In this document: one piece after another, positions 44,027-53,900 of the stretch
Numbering within the stretch: the first letter of the stretch is position 1
How the letters are laid out: each line of letters starts with the position of its first letter
Assembly (NCBI GenBank): GCA_030015575.1
Contig: CM057344.1
Coordinates: forward strand, 591,860,410-591,924,409
Direction of reading: 5' to 3'
Length of the DNA: 64,000 bases
Origin: Agapanthus africanus
Lineage: Eukaryota; Streptophyta; Magnoliopsida; Asparagales; Amaryllidaceae
Notes under the pieces: generated by a model
What the model was told of the DNA's origin: nothing
What the model saw: only the letters and a program-made list of their open reading frames with translations
The model's database searches: none
Made by a program: the position numbers and the translations under genes

Positions 44027-44570
44027 GCGGGTTTAGCGCACGTCACAGCGTGTGTGAGAACAATTTTAAGAAGGTTTGTTTTGAAAAAGTGTCATATGTG
44101 AGGCTTCACTCAACAAATCACAAAATGCACAATCAACCCCTAGAACTAGGGTCACCTAGGTCACGTCACTAGACCGCTCCAAAACTTCTAAAGGATAAGT
44201 CGCAGGATCAATTCTGTACCACCCCTTTATCACTCTTGTGGACAGGTAAGTGCCAGGTAAGTGGGAGGTATCCACTATATGAATCACCGAAATAGCGGTC
44301 CTAATTAAGTAACCACTTTCCTTAGTCACACTTGTCTAGACACCATAAGAGAAATGCAGATAAGCGATAGATTACCCACGACCCTCCTCTGTCCTAATTG
44401 AGCGCGACGGTCTTTAGAGACTTGGTTTAGATATTTTTTAATTAATGTAGGGTGAGAGTATGCTCGTTTTGTGATTTGTGGGGCCTAGGAAGGGTGATGA
44501 AATCCCCACCTAATTTGGATTTGGGTTATTTCCTCTTAATGTCCAGTTTAGATATGCAAAAACAAACCGA
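44027..44570 (-). other. 5' region of element B (leader and probable LTR remnant)
   Basis: Non-coding sequence between the gag start of B and the end of element C. The minus strand near 44,170-44,180 reads GTTTTGGAGCGGTC, possibly a worn primer-binding region, and the part to its right loosely recalls the U5 side of the B and E LTRs. The border with element C near 44,560 is abrupt. Confidence is low. Confidence 0.35.
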
Positions 44571-44572
44571 TA

Positions 44573-47029
44573 TCAAAACACACAAAACGATTTTTTTTGA
44601 GCGGCGCTTTCTTCTGGCTCTTCAGTGTCACTGCCAACATGAAGGCGGACTTTACTGCTATCAAAACAAACCGATATCAAAAAACACAAACTGCTGTTGC
44701 ATGGCAGGTCCTCTTCTTCTGACTCTTCAGTGTCACTGCCAAGATGAGGGCGGACTTTGCTGCTAGATGGGCCTTCAGTAACAGATTTGTCCATATCGCT
44801 GCCAAAATGAGGGCGAGTTTTACGGAAGGACGGGCTTCCAGCGTCGGACTCATCAGTGTCGCTGCCGAAATGCGGGCGCACTTGGGTATTTTTGCTTTTG
44901 AAAGTGACAGCCGGCGCAGATTTGCTTTTGAGTCTTAGGGCCGGTCTATCCTCAGTCAGTTGTGGCTTAGCACTTTGGTGGTTCATAAAGTACCGAGAAT
45001 CTTCACATCGGACTTCATGCACACCGAACGGCTGGATGTCTCCGTCAATGCGTCTTTCTTCGCCATTTTTAGTATACTTCATGCATTGATGGAGAGTTGA
45101 CGGAATGATGCCGTAATCGTGGCGCCACGGCCGCCCTAAGAGAATCTTATAAGGCGTGTCGGCGTCGATCACGTATATCTTAGCTTCAGTTTGCAGATCC
45201 CCGAATTTGATTGGCAAAGCTATAGACCCCAGAACTTGCTGGCAGTTTTGATTGAAGCCTTGAATGACAATCCTTTCCCTTGACAGGTGTCGGACGTCCA
45301 TTGACAAACTTTTCAGCGTCCGCAAGTTCATAATGTTCACTGAAGACCCTGGATCAATCAATATGCGATTAATCCGATCTCTGTCGCTGTACCCGGTCAC
45401 GTAAAGCGGCCGATTATGCTCAGCCGTTCCCAGTAGCAAGTCTTCATCCTTAAATGTGACTGCGGCGGCATGCAAAGCATGCTGGGCTTCTTTCATATTA
45501 ATTTCCGCAAAGTGAGCCTGATACCGCTCGGGGTTTTGTAGAGCGCGAATGAGAACATCTCTAAGCTCCTTAGATAGGACCAAGGCGTCGTAGATGCTAA
45601 GGAGAGACGGAAGCTTCTGGAGATGTGCCAAGACATTATAGTCCACCGAGGAAGGATTTATGTTTTCATCAGCCGGTTCTCTGCCATCTTCTTCATTAGC
45701 AACTTGTTTTTCCTTCCCTCTTGGGGCGTTGCCCTGATTTTGCGGTAGAGCCCTGCCGCTTCTGAGCTGGATTTGATTGGCCTTTGTGGTGAGCTCCTCG
45801 CCCTCTTTGGGAAAACAGAGCTCATCCTCGGAGTCGTTGCCAAGATAGATGGCGTAGCAGGTCACTACTGGGATCTCTTCATTGGAGTCTTCTTCTAACT
45901 CCTCTAGAATTTCAGCCGCTTGTACAGGGAAGAACTCCTTCAATTGAATCAATGTTCTTTCCTTTTGTTCATATTCTTCAAGGGAATCGATATATTTTTG
46001 AATGGTCGATCTCCCTGCAGACTCTTTTTCGCGCCGAGCTGCACTTTTCTTCTTCTTGAGCTTCTTGGATTTTGAGCCTGATGGAGCCACATTGGCAGCT
46101 GGACTGGTAGGCCTCTTCTGCCCTTCCCATTCCGTCCTGGGTTCTTTCCGAAGTAGCTTTATCATCTTCTTCGTCTTATTAGATATGTGCGTACTCCACG
46201 GAGGCCGCGATGATTCCGTTTCATTTCTCGGGGCAGCAGGTTCAGCTGTCTGCTCCCAGAAGGCTTCAACTTCTGTCTGTATAAAGTTGGCGGTTGCAAC
46301 TTGATTGTTCACCAACACACTTTTGGACAGCTCGATCTCTACAGCCTTGTACTGCTTCTCGACCCAGTCTTTGAAGATATAGCAATCCTCGATCGCATGG
46401 CTCACTACTCGGTGGTACGGGCAATACAGAGGATTGTCGGTCATTTTTTCTTCTTGGGGTATTTTTGACTCCGGCAATTGTAGGCCATTGTTCAAGGCAT
46501 CTTTAAATATCTTGCGGACCTTGTCCTTTCTGAAAGAGTAAACCTTGTTCTTTTTCTCCTCTAGGGAATGCCCATCTCCTCCCAGTAATGGCTTTCGAGA
46601 CCGGTTGGTTTTGGATTCGCCCGCCCTTCGCTTTTCTTCATTGTTGGACGCATTGAAGACATTGGTACTGCTGGAACTCCCGCTTCTACGGTTGTCGTCC
46701 CGCTTGCTTTTCCAGGTTTTGTCTCTCTGAGAGTCCGGCGAGGACTCTTGCTTCGAGCGTTCCAGCATTTGGACTTTCTTGGTTAGCTCCTGAAATGTCT
46801 TGAGGCCCGCTGTACACAAGAATGGGACCATCCAATTGCTGAGGTTTCCAATGAGAAGGCTGACGGACTGGTCCTGCTCCAGCGGCAGTTCACACTTGAC
46901 TGTGAGATTACGCCATCGGGCGATAAAGTCGGTGTTGCTTTCATTCTTCCCCGGCTTGGTCCTCACAAGGTCGGCAATGGAGATTTTATCACTGACACTC
47001 ATGAACCTTTGCCGAAACAGGGACTCCAT
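44573..47029 (-). pseudogene. gag: Element C gag-protease fossil (long open stretch)
   Basis: 818 codons stay open. In order: capsid C-terminal part (LFRQRFMSVSDKISIADLVR, FIARWRNLTVKCEL), a basic linker, the YSFRKDKVRKIFKDAL and LYCPYHRVVSHAIEDCYIF module (C-x2-H-x4-H-x4-D-C) near residue 200, a lysine-rich part, VDYNVLAHLQKLPS near residue 475, and the protease region with LLLGTAEHNRPLYVTGY and GRPWRHDYGIIPSTLHQCM (~residues 525-660). The tail carries four FGSD(T/M)(D/E)-type acidic motifs about 20-35 residues apart. It is treated as a fossil because the element lacks everything behind the protease. Confidence 0.85.
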
Positions 47030-47791
47030 TTGGGTAAAGGTAATGACGGACCCGTCCGGTATACTCGCATTCCAGTTGAAGGCGACGCCGGTCAGGCTGT
47101 TGACAAACTGACGAAGAAGGAGCGCGTCATTGCCCCCTGTATTTCTGCACGATGCTTTGAAGTGGGCGACGTGCTAGTTTGCATTCCCCGTTCCATCAAA
47201 TCTTCCGAATTTAGGAATGACGTAGCCGCTTGGGAACTCAATCAGATCGTACTGCGAGGGATATGGCCGCCCACTACTGCCGATTTCTTTCTGAGCTTCA
47301 GCTTCGGCCACCAATGTTTTAACCTTGCTGGTGACCAAATCCATTATCCGATCCTATGTTAGCGGGATAGTGCTATCTGGGGCCAAGGCGTCCCCAGAAG
47401 CGGAATGTGACCGGCTTTCATTCGGCTCGACCAGTCTTGGTCCCAAAGGAACAGGCATTGGCTGCCTCGGATTGTCATCACCCGGCTGATTAGTAGCGGC
47501 TTGTGCCTGATTGGGAGGCGCTCGAGCAATTTGAGCCGTAAGCTGCATCACCACGTTCGTTAAGTCGTCAATCTTCGAATAGAGCTTGGCCATCTCATTA
47601 TCTTTGCTCCTGAGCTGTTTTCGAATCTCTTGAAGTAGCTCCTGCTCCGCAGTCCTAGGGCGGAAAGTCGGCTCTTCCTCGCTGTCCGAGCTCGACTCTA
47701 CATGGACCGAAGGGTCTATCTTCCTATCATCCTCATCGAGAGGGTTTTCTTCATCCAGCGGGGGCGGCTGTTCTTGGGCAGCGGCAACCAC
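47030..47791 (-). pseudogene. gag: Element C gag, N-terminal part
   Basis: The frame begins MVAAAQEQPPPLDEENPLDE, is acidic (SSSDSEEEPTFRPR), then forms a coiled coil (LLQEIRKQLRSKDNEMAKLY, DDLTNVVMQLTAQI), like the coiled N-terminal part of the element A gag. Between ~47,354 and 47,030 the capsid start can be followed only in pieces. Confidence 0.65.
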
Positions 47792-47803
47792 ATTCAGATT
47801 AGA

Positions 47804-48604
47804 TTAGGATTGGGATGTGGTGGCTCCATCCTTGCTTTTGCTTCGAAGGTTGTCGCTGGGGCGCCCGCCCGCCATATAGACCGTATGGATGATATATCTG
47901 GCCGTCTTTCTATCATTGGCAGCTGATTTCACGGATCGCTGTCTTGACCCCCTTGCTTCGGTAGCTGGTAGTCGATTGAAGGTGGCTGGCCTAACCAGGT
48001 TCTTGAATGGTGCCGGCGCTTCTTTTCTGGATTTGCCCCGCTGCTTTCGTGCTGCACAGAGCGCCTGATAGACCCTTGAAGAGACAGTGTCATACTTTTC
48101 CTGTTGGGGTCGGGACACGTCTCTTTGTAGCACCGTTCAGACCGCTGTCTTCTTGATTCTGGCGGTCATGGCATTTTTCTGAACCCACCTCAGAGGCTCG
48201 AAGGAATTGCTGATTCTTACGTCTGACTCATCCGTCGTCGCAGGGCAACGCTGCACTTGGAACTTCATACGATTCCATTTGGCCGAAACCCTGGCCTTCT
48301 TGTTGGCTCGATACCTGAACCGCTTCTGCCTTAACTTTTCTGTTCTAAGCGCCTGGCAGACTTCGGCTCTTTGGGAAGATGCCGCAGACCGGGCGATGGA
48401 GGGCCTTGGAGATACGCTTGATTGTGCATTTGTTGGAGTCACCGCCTGAGTTCGTCCGCGACGTTTGATGTTGCCCTTCGCACCGGAAGTCTTGCCCCCA
48501 GCTGGAGCGCCAGGGAGTCGTTCAGACACCATCTTAAGTTTCGGTTGTGGTGCCTTAGCAATCACAACATTCGGCCTCTTGCCCTTTGGGACCGGCTTGG
48601 CCAC
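47804..48604 (-). pseudogene. Element C basic region upstream of gag
   Basis: Two adjoining minus-strand stretches encode strongly basic, serine/alanine-rich sequence (AKPVPKGKRPNVVIAKAPQ, KRRGRTQAVTPT, KQRGKSRKEAPAPFKNLVRP) and end in RYIIHTVYMAGGRPSDN just before the gag. Element A has the same HTVYMA(S/G)G phrase before its gag. An ORF upstream of gag is known in Ogre-type Tat elements. A nucleic-acid-binding role is suggested only by the charge. Confidence 0.6.
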
Positions 48605-48904
48605 CTGTTCCGCCGGGATCTCCGCCAGATGAGCGCTTTCGGCAGGGTAGATGATGACGGAGACGAACTGGCGAGGCGGTTCCTCCCACTGTCAACTAAG
48701 GCTTGCGGGGAGAACCACACGAGCGTTGATCTTGACCACGTACGGAATCGGGGTCACGTTGGAAGCTGAATTCGTCTGGGGAGACATTGTCGTCGAAGGT
48801 TGATTGCTGCACGGAAAAAAAAACATCATTTCAGTATAGGCAATCGATATGTGTATTGATTGAGTTCGCATGAACGTTTAACCCGAAATATGGGAGGAGA
48901 AATA

Positions 48905-48923
48905 GGTCCCACCGGGCGTGCCA
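48905..48923 (-). other. Primer-binding site of element C
   Basis: The minus strand reads TGGCACGCCCGGTGGGACC, five bases after the LTR end CCCTACA. Sites of the form TGGCACGCCCGGTGGGA are familiar from plant gypsy elements. I cannot name the matching tRNA with certainty. Confidence 0.7.
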
Positions 48924-49224
48924 GAATCTGTAGGGTGTTTTTCGTCACCCCATTGAGATGGGAATACGCGCGCGCTTGTCAGGCGTACTACAGATTCCCC
49001 CTGCCTAGGGTAGGCCGGGGTTTAATGATTGTAGGGATCCGAATCTCCGGCAGCCGCGAACTAAGCTGCCGTTAATTACCCCTCGCCTTTGGAGCGAGGG
49101 AACCTCCGATTAACGGGTTAAGCTGGTCATGCGAACTCAATGTGCAGTGTACGTGTGTTTTGTTTTGGAGGGGGGGTTAAATATATCGGGAGCCACGCAG
49201 AGTTTTCTCACAGGGACAGTGTCG

Positions 49225-49285
49225 CGGAGTATGTGTGTATGTACATATGTATACATATGTATAGATATACATGTATATATATAAA
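49225..49285. repeat. Mixed GTATGTACATA microsatellite in element C LTR
   Basis: A TA/CATA-type simple repeat (GTATGTACATATGTATACAT and onward) that also covers the candidate TATA box of the C LTR. Its low complexity weakens any promoter call. Confidence 0.75.
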
Positions 49286-49370
49286 AATGGGAAAAGACAT
49301 CCAAAGGATGCGTGGGGCAGCACTTTGGGCGTTGTGCGCCTAGGTGCTGCGCGCTCAGGCGCTAGAGTGC

Positions 49371-49551
49371 TACGTGTCGGCACGGGGGCGACTTGCGCTC
49401 GAGCGCTTACGCTGGAGCGCAAGCGCGCCACGTGTCGGCACCGGGGCGACTTGCGCTCGAGCGCTTGCGCTGGAGCGCAAGCGCACCACGTGTCGGCACG
49501 TGGGCGCTTTGCGCTCGAGCGCTGAGCGCTTGAGCGCAAGCGCGCCACGTG
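49371..49551 (-). promoter_or_regulatory. CACGTG repeats in the U3 of element C
   Basis: Four blocks of ~58-59 bp each contain a (C/T)ACGTGT(C/T) core (CACGTG at 49,429, 49,487 and 49,546; a TACGTGTC form near 49,371) between GCGCTCGAGCGC palindromes. Element A has an equivalent GACACGTGTC array in its U3. G-box cores suggest binding of bZIP/bHLH factors. Open frames in this block (both strands) are products of the repeat. Confidence 0.6.
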
Positions 49552-50311
49552 TTGGCACGCGGACGCTCTGCGCTTGAGCGCCGGCGAGAAAAATAAGCTT
49601 TTAGCCTAAAAAAATTTCTCGGAAAAGAAATCAGAGAGGAGTTGGACTCCTGAGTGTGTGTATTTTTATTTTGGGGTTTAGTGAACGATGTTCTTCTTCC
49701 TCCTCCTCTGTTAGCTGGATCTTGAAGATCAAGAGATATAGGATTTCTAAAAATCTCTTCTTTTTGAGATCTAATGGAAGATCTGAGTTCCCCTTTATGG
49801 GTTTTCTGGTGAAAAACTAATTTGTTTTATAAAAAGAAAAGTAAAACTCTTGATTTAATTCAAGAGAAAAAGGAAGGTTTTGGAACCTTGAAGAAGGAGA
49901 AAAGATCTCAGATCTGAAAAATTTTGAGAGAGAGAGAAAAGTTGTGATATATTTTCATTATCTTTGCCTTTATAGGCTATACACTTTACACATAGCCCCT
50001 TGGGCTTCACAAAATGGCATTTTGCCTAACCCATGGCTCATGTGCCATTTCTTTTTGCATATAAGCCATGGGCTTTACAAAAATTTGGCTTTATGCCTAT
50101 TTTTCTTACATTTATCCAAAAAATAAAATAAAAGAAATACAACAAAATTATTTATTACAAAATTTTTATCTTGGCATGGGGGGAGGCCGGCCGCTTCATG
50201 TTCGGGCTCGACCCGGGCATGGGCCCACTGGATCTGGGCTTGGGCCCACTTGGTTTGGGGTTGACTTTGATTTTGACTTGGTCAACCGGGGTGTAAATTT
50301 TTACCCCTACA

Positions 50312-50924
50312 AGGTAGAGGATGAGATGGCATGAGCATGGTTGGAGATATGTAAAGAGGAATGTGCAATTATTTGTTTATTGCAACAATGTGTGAGATAT
50401 TTTTTGCATGGTTGTAAAGATTGGGAGCCATTCTATTCTACATAATATTACTAACACTCTTGATTCTATGATGCTTGATAGCTCTTCTACACTTAGCTCT
50501 TTTTCTTGAGTTGCGGATGCCTTGGTTTTCCTCACCTCCTCCTCTTTCTTCTTTAGTTGCTCATTTGAGCTTATGAAATAAGAGAAAAAATAGTGAAAAT
50601 TCCTACCTCCCCACTCTTCATTGCTAGTGACCTTGGAACGTCGGTTACTTCGCTAGAAGAAGCTGGAGCTTGGATCGTTTCCCTCAGGTGGATCATCTTC
50701 GGCAAAGGAGGACCGGCTTCCAAGCGCGATCTGGAGCACTTGAAGAAAGCATGAGGATGTGAGTATTCTATACATAGATTAGTCTAGCTCACTAGGTTTT
50801 GTTTACAAGTTCTTAGCTCTTTAGTTTGATTCTTGGTATGGAAACTTTAGCGAAATAGAAAAATTTTGAAATCCATGTTGCGATTTTCAAAAACTAGTTT
50901 GCTAGCGTGCCTAAGTTCCCAGCA
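50312..50924 (+). mobile_element. 5' LTR (right part) of element D
   Basis: The sequence from AGGTAGAGGATGAGATGGCA to the end CCCAGCA matches 58,211-58,828 of the 3' LTR over about 615 bp, roughly 85-90% by eye. The left part of this LTR is not next to it. It borders the end of element C's LTR directly. Confidence 0.85.
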
Positions 50925-50925
50925 G

Positions 50926-50936
50926 TGGTATCAAAG
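50926..50936 (+). other. Primer-binding site of element D
   Basis: TGGTATCAAAG, one base after the LTR end, is a variant of the initiator tRNA-Met site TGGTATCAGAG. Confidence 0.8.
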
Positions 50937-53900
50937 TTATGCTAAAAGCTAGACTTGTTTGCACTAGTTTAGAGTTTCAATCGATGGAATTTTCCGAATC
51001 GCATTTCCAAAATCTTTGTTTGTTGTTCGAATTTCAAAGTTGTTCAAAATTTTTTTTTGGTTGCATTAAAATTATGTGCAGGCAAAACTATAGCTAAGAA
51101 AAAAAATTGGGCACCTATTGCCGAAATTCAACCGCGGAACAGATGTCAAATGCGCCATTTGACCGGCGAACCGCGGTCCAATTTTGGCTACAATGCCCAA
51201 ATTTTTTCTAGGGCTCTAAATCATGGAAATATAATTTTTGGGATATTTGGTTTTGGTTTGGATTTGTTTGTGTACAGGTTTGTACTTTGGAGGCCAATGC
51301 GGAAAGTTTTAATCGATCGAAATTTTAAATTTATGTTTTTCTGAGAATTTGTTTCTACGATCGTGAATATCATAGTGCGGTATAATCCGACTAGTTGCTA
51401 TATGCACAATCAGACGGGTTTACGAACATGATACTCACGTTGATGTTTTGTGTTGCTCTGTGATTATGGTTATGCTGGATTTATCGCAATGGATAGCCCA
51501 GTGTACGTAGTATTAGATATAGTTCTCTGTGATGTAATGTATATTCATATTGCGTGGCGAGCGTCTGACATGTGGACTGCCGTCATCGCGGCTTGTATTA
51601 TTCTTTGGGGTGTGTCTAGGTTGCGGACATAGTCACCGTTGTATATTATGTTTTTCATTAAATGCACTAGGATTACCCCGTGGCGGGGTAATCGAGTAGC
51701 CGGGTTCTAGAGGGCAACATGCTTCCATCTCATGGCATTGAGACCAGGGTGCTTTACTCTAGAATTGGCGGGTTGTTTGCCGCACTCGTAGGGGGTATAG
51801 TATTGACCCGCGGAAGGGTGCCCAAGTCACCGGATTTCAGAAGTGCTGGGTGGCCCACTCACTTCATTGATTAAGGCTGCCTCACTTTTGGGATTGGCGG
51901 GTGGCTTGCCGCACTCGTAGGGGTTTAGGGTCAGATTCTATGGGTTATCCACATGATAGGGAAATTGCATTTCATAATCGGCTCCATTGAAATGTAATTT
52001 TCCTTGTTTATCCGCATTTCCATATTGTGTTTTTCTTCCGCTGTGATTCTACGGTGATGCTTCTGTGATGTTACTTGATATCATGCGTGAGACGAATGTT
52101 TGTATATATTATATATATATCTAGTAGACGCTATATATGTTTTGCATCCGCGCTAGTCCTGTCCCCGCCCTACCGTAAGTTAAGTAACCTTACGGTGAAG
52201 ACCCGGGACCCTGTGGCGAATGCGGATGGCAAATATATGCGTGCCTATTTTCGTTTCTTTTCTGGAATGATGATTAATTGATGGGACTGCACTAATTCTG
52301 ATTAATGCAAGAAAAACAAACCTAAATGATGTTGTTGGAACCAATTTTTGAAAACTGACATTACAGACGTTTCCTTTTGCCTTGCACAACGGTATTCGGT
52401 TATGAATATCCAGCACCTTATTCGACGAGGCAAGAGCCAAGATCCCTTCATGGGGATTGACCTCTTGGGCAAAAATTTGCGTCATTGTAATAACTTCACT
52501 ATACTCGATTCTTTTGCTTTGCATCGTGGTATTCAGTTAGAAATATCCTGCACCTCATTCGATGAGGAAAGAGCCTAGATCTCTTGATAGGGAGCGAGCT
52601 CTCTGGAAAAAGTTTACATGACTATAAACTACTCGGTTTTTTTCAAAACCATCGGTTTTCTACAAAACTACTCATTTAAAAAAATGCGGAGCCTAAACCA
52701 CTCCTTTTTCAAAATTGCTCGGGTTCCTTCAACGATATCATGTTCATTACGTTAAAGGTTTTTCGCCAAAAACCAGTCGTAGCCCTCCGTCATTTCCTAT
52801 GAGTAGTGCTTAGTATTCATGCTGCGTTTTTTGACTCCATCAAGGCGTAGTGTGCGGTAGCCAAGTGGTGCTTGTTTATAGCATACGATGCGATTGGTTA
52901 GGATAGTCATGCAATCTTGTTGACTCTGTCAAGAGCTCATGCAGGTGGGTTTTATGCAATCAAGATAATAACGAGTTGAACTTGACTAGAACCCTTTGAT
53001 TTGTTGACTCCGTCAAGGTCACTAGGGTTATAAGGGTAGAAACCATATCGGGAGTTAATATAAAGGAAACTTGCCAGGCGTGCGCATACCTTCTGGAGTG
53101 TGGTGACTTGAGTGGCTTCCGTCAGGTTATCACGCGATGATAGTTAGGTCCCGATTCCCACTGATGAGTAGGTGTTACTCCTCGGGTGATTTTCAGATGA
53201 TCCCGACTAATTCTCTTTTTAAGGTTTGAAGGAGAATTCGAGAAAAAAGTGGGAGCTATCCTGATTAGATAAAGTGATTAACCAATTTAATATAGGTTAG
53301 AGTGCACACTGAGTGTTTCTTTTCTCTCTCTCTTTGGAAGCGACCATGACCTGACCTTAAACTAAAACTCATGAACCAAGTTAACCGAACCTTCTTACAC
53401 ATTTTGGCTTTGGATTATCATTATTCACGACGAAGTCGCATATATCCTTACCACTCCTACTTCTCCTTTGCATTTCTCCAGAACACTCCGTATTCCTATG
53501 AAGATCTATATTGCTTGGGTATGCCATGGTATAGTTACATACGAACTCGAAAAAACTTGTTTCAATTCGAGAATGGATTCCGGTTATGGAGAAATTGAAT
53601 AGGATTATTCGGTTGTCTTTCCTCTTTACCTTCTCTCGGGTTGCGAGAGCTCCTAGTATTAGGAGAGTACACCTATTACGCTTATTGGAAAATCTTCTTC
53701 CAAACCTTAGGCAGGTGCCGAAAGGTAGGGTAAGTAGAAAACCAATTAGCCTAAGTGTGGTGTACAGAAGGTAAGAAGTAAAGACATATAAAGGGATTGG
53801 AGTGAGGGCAAAGGAAATTGCGACCACTATCATGATTCACGAAAAAGCTGCATATATCCCTACCACTCCTAGTTCTCCTTTGCATTTCTTCAGAACACTC

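Larger units (their letters stand above)
21625..44570 (-). mobile_element. Element B: Athila-type Ty3/gypsy fossil, split by the copia complex
   Basis: The element runs right to left: 5' part and gag start (44,570-43,508), then the copia insertion (43,507-26,955), the rest of gag (26,949-25,670), protease (25,430-24,767), a 3' untranslated part, a polypurine tract and the 3' LTR (22,951-21,625). Gag phrases such as DPYSSTYNQGCRNHP and the protease LLDLGASVNLLPYSVYEQLG are characteristic of the Athila group. No reverse transcriptase or integrase is present, so the copy is clearly incomplete, and the coding parts are broken several times. Confidence 0.75.
44573..50311 (-). mobile_element. Element C: 5' part of a second Tat-lineage Ty3/gypsy element
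   Basis: From right to left: 5' LTR (50,311-48,929), primer-binding site, basic coding region, gag and protease, ending abruptly near 44,573 against element B. Gag and protease share order and motifs with element A (VDYNVLAHLQKLPS, the C-x2-H module, FGSDTDES motifs), but the two are clearly different families. No reverse transcriptase, integrase or 3' LTR is present. The readable part has only a few breaks, one frame staying open for 818 codons, so this copy looks younger than A in wear. Confidence 0.85.
48929..50311 (-). mobile_element. 5' LTR of element C
   Basis: 1,383 bp with well-matched inverted ends: on the minus strand it starts TGTAGGGGTAAAAATTT and ends ACACCCTACA. The left border adjoins the primer-binding site; the right border adjoins LTR sequence of element D. 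U3 holds repeated CACGTG blocks (49,371-49,551) and short-loop hairpins (49,636-50,080). A TATA-rich stretch at ~49,262-49,283 could be the promoter, although it is part of a TA/CATA microsatellite. Confidence 0.85.

Noticed and set aside
49262-49283. Firm TATA box for element C
   Set aside because: The stretch is part of a TA/CATA microsatellite; position fits an LTR promoter, but sequence alone is not convincing.
53381-53833. 150-residue minus-strand frame with hydrophobic stretches
   Set aside because: It spans the 412-bp tandem duplication of element D, opposite to the element; chance opening in worn sequence is more likely.
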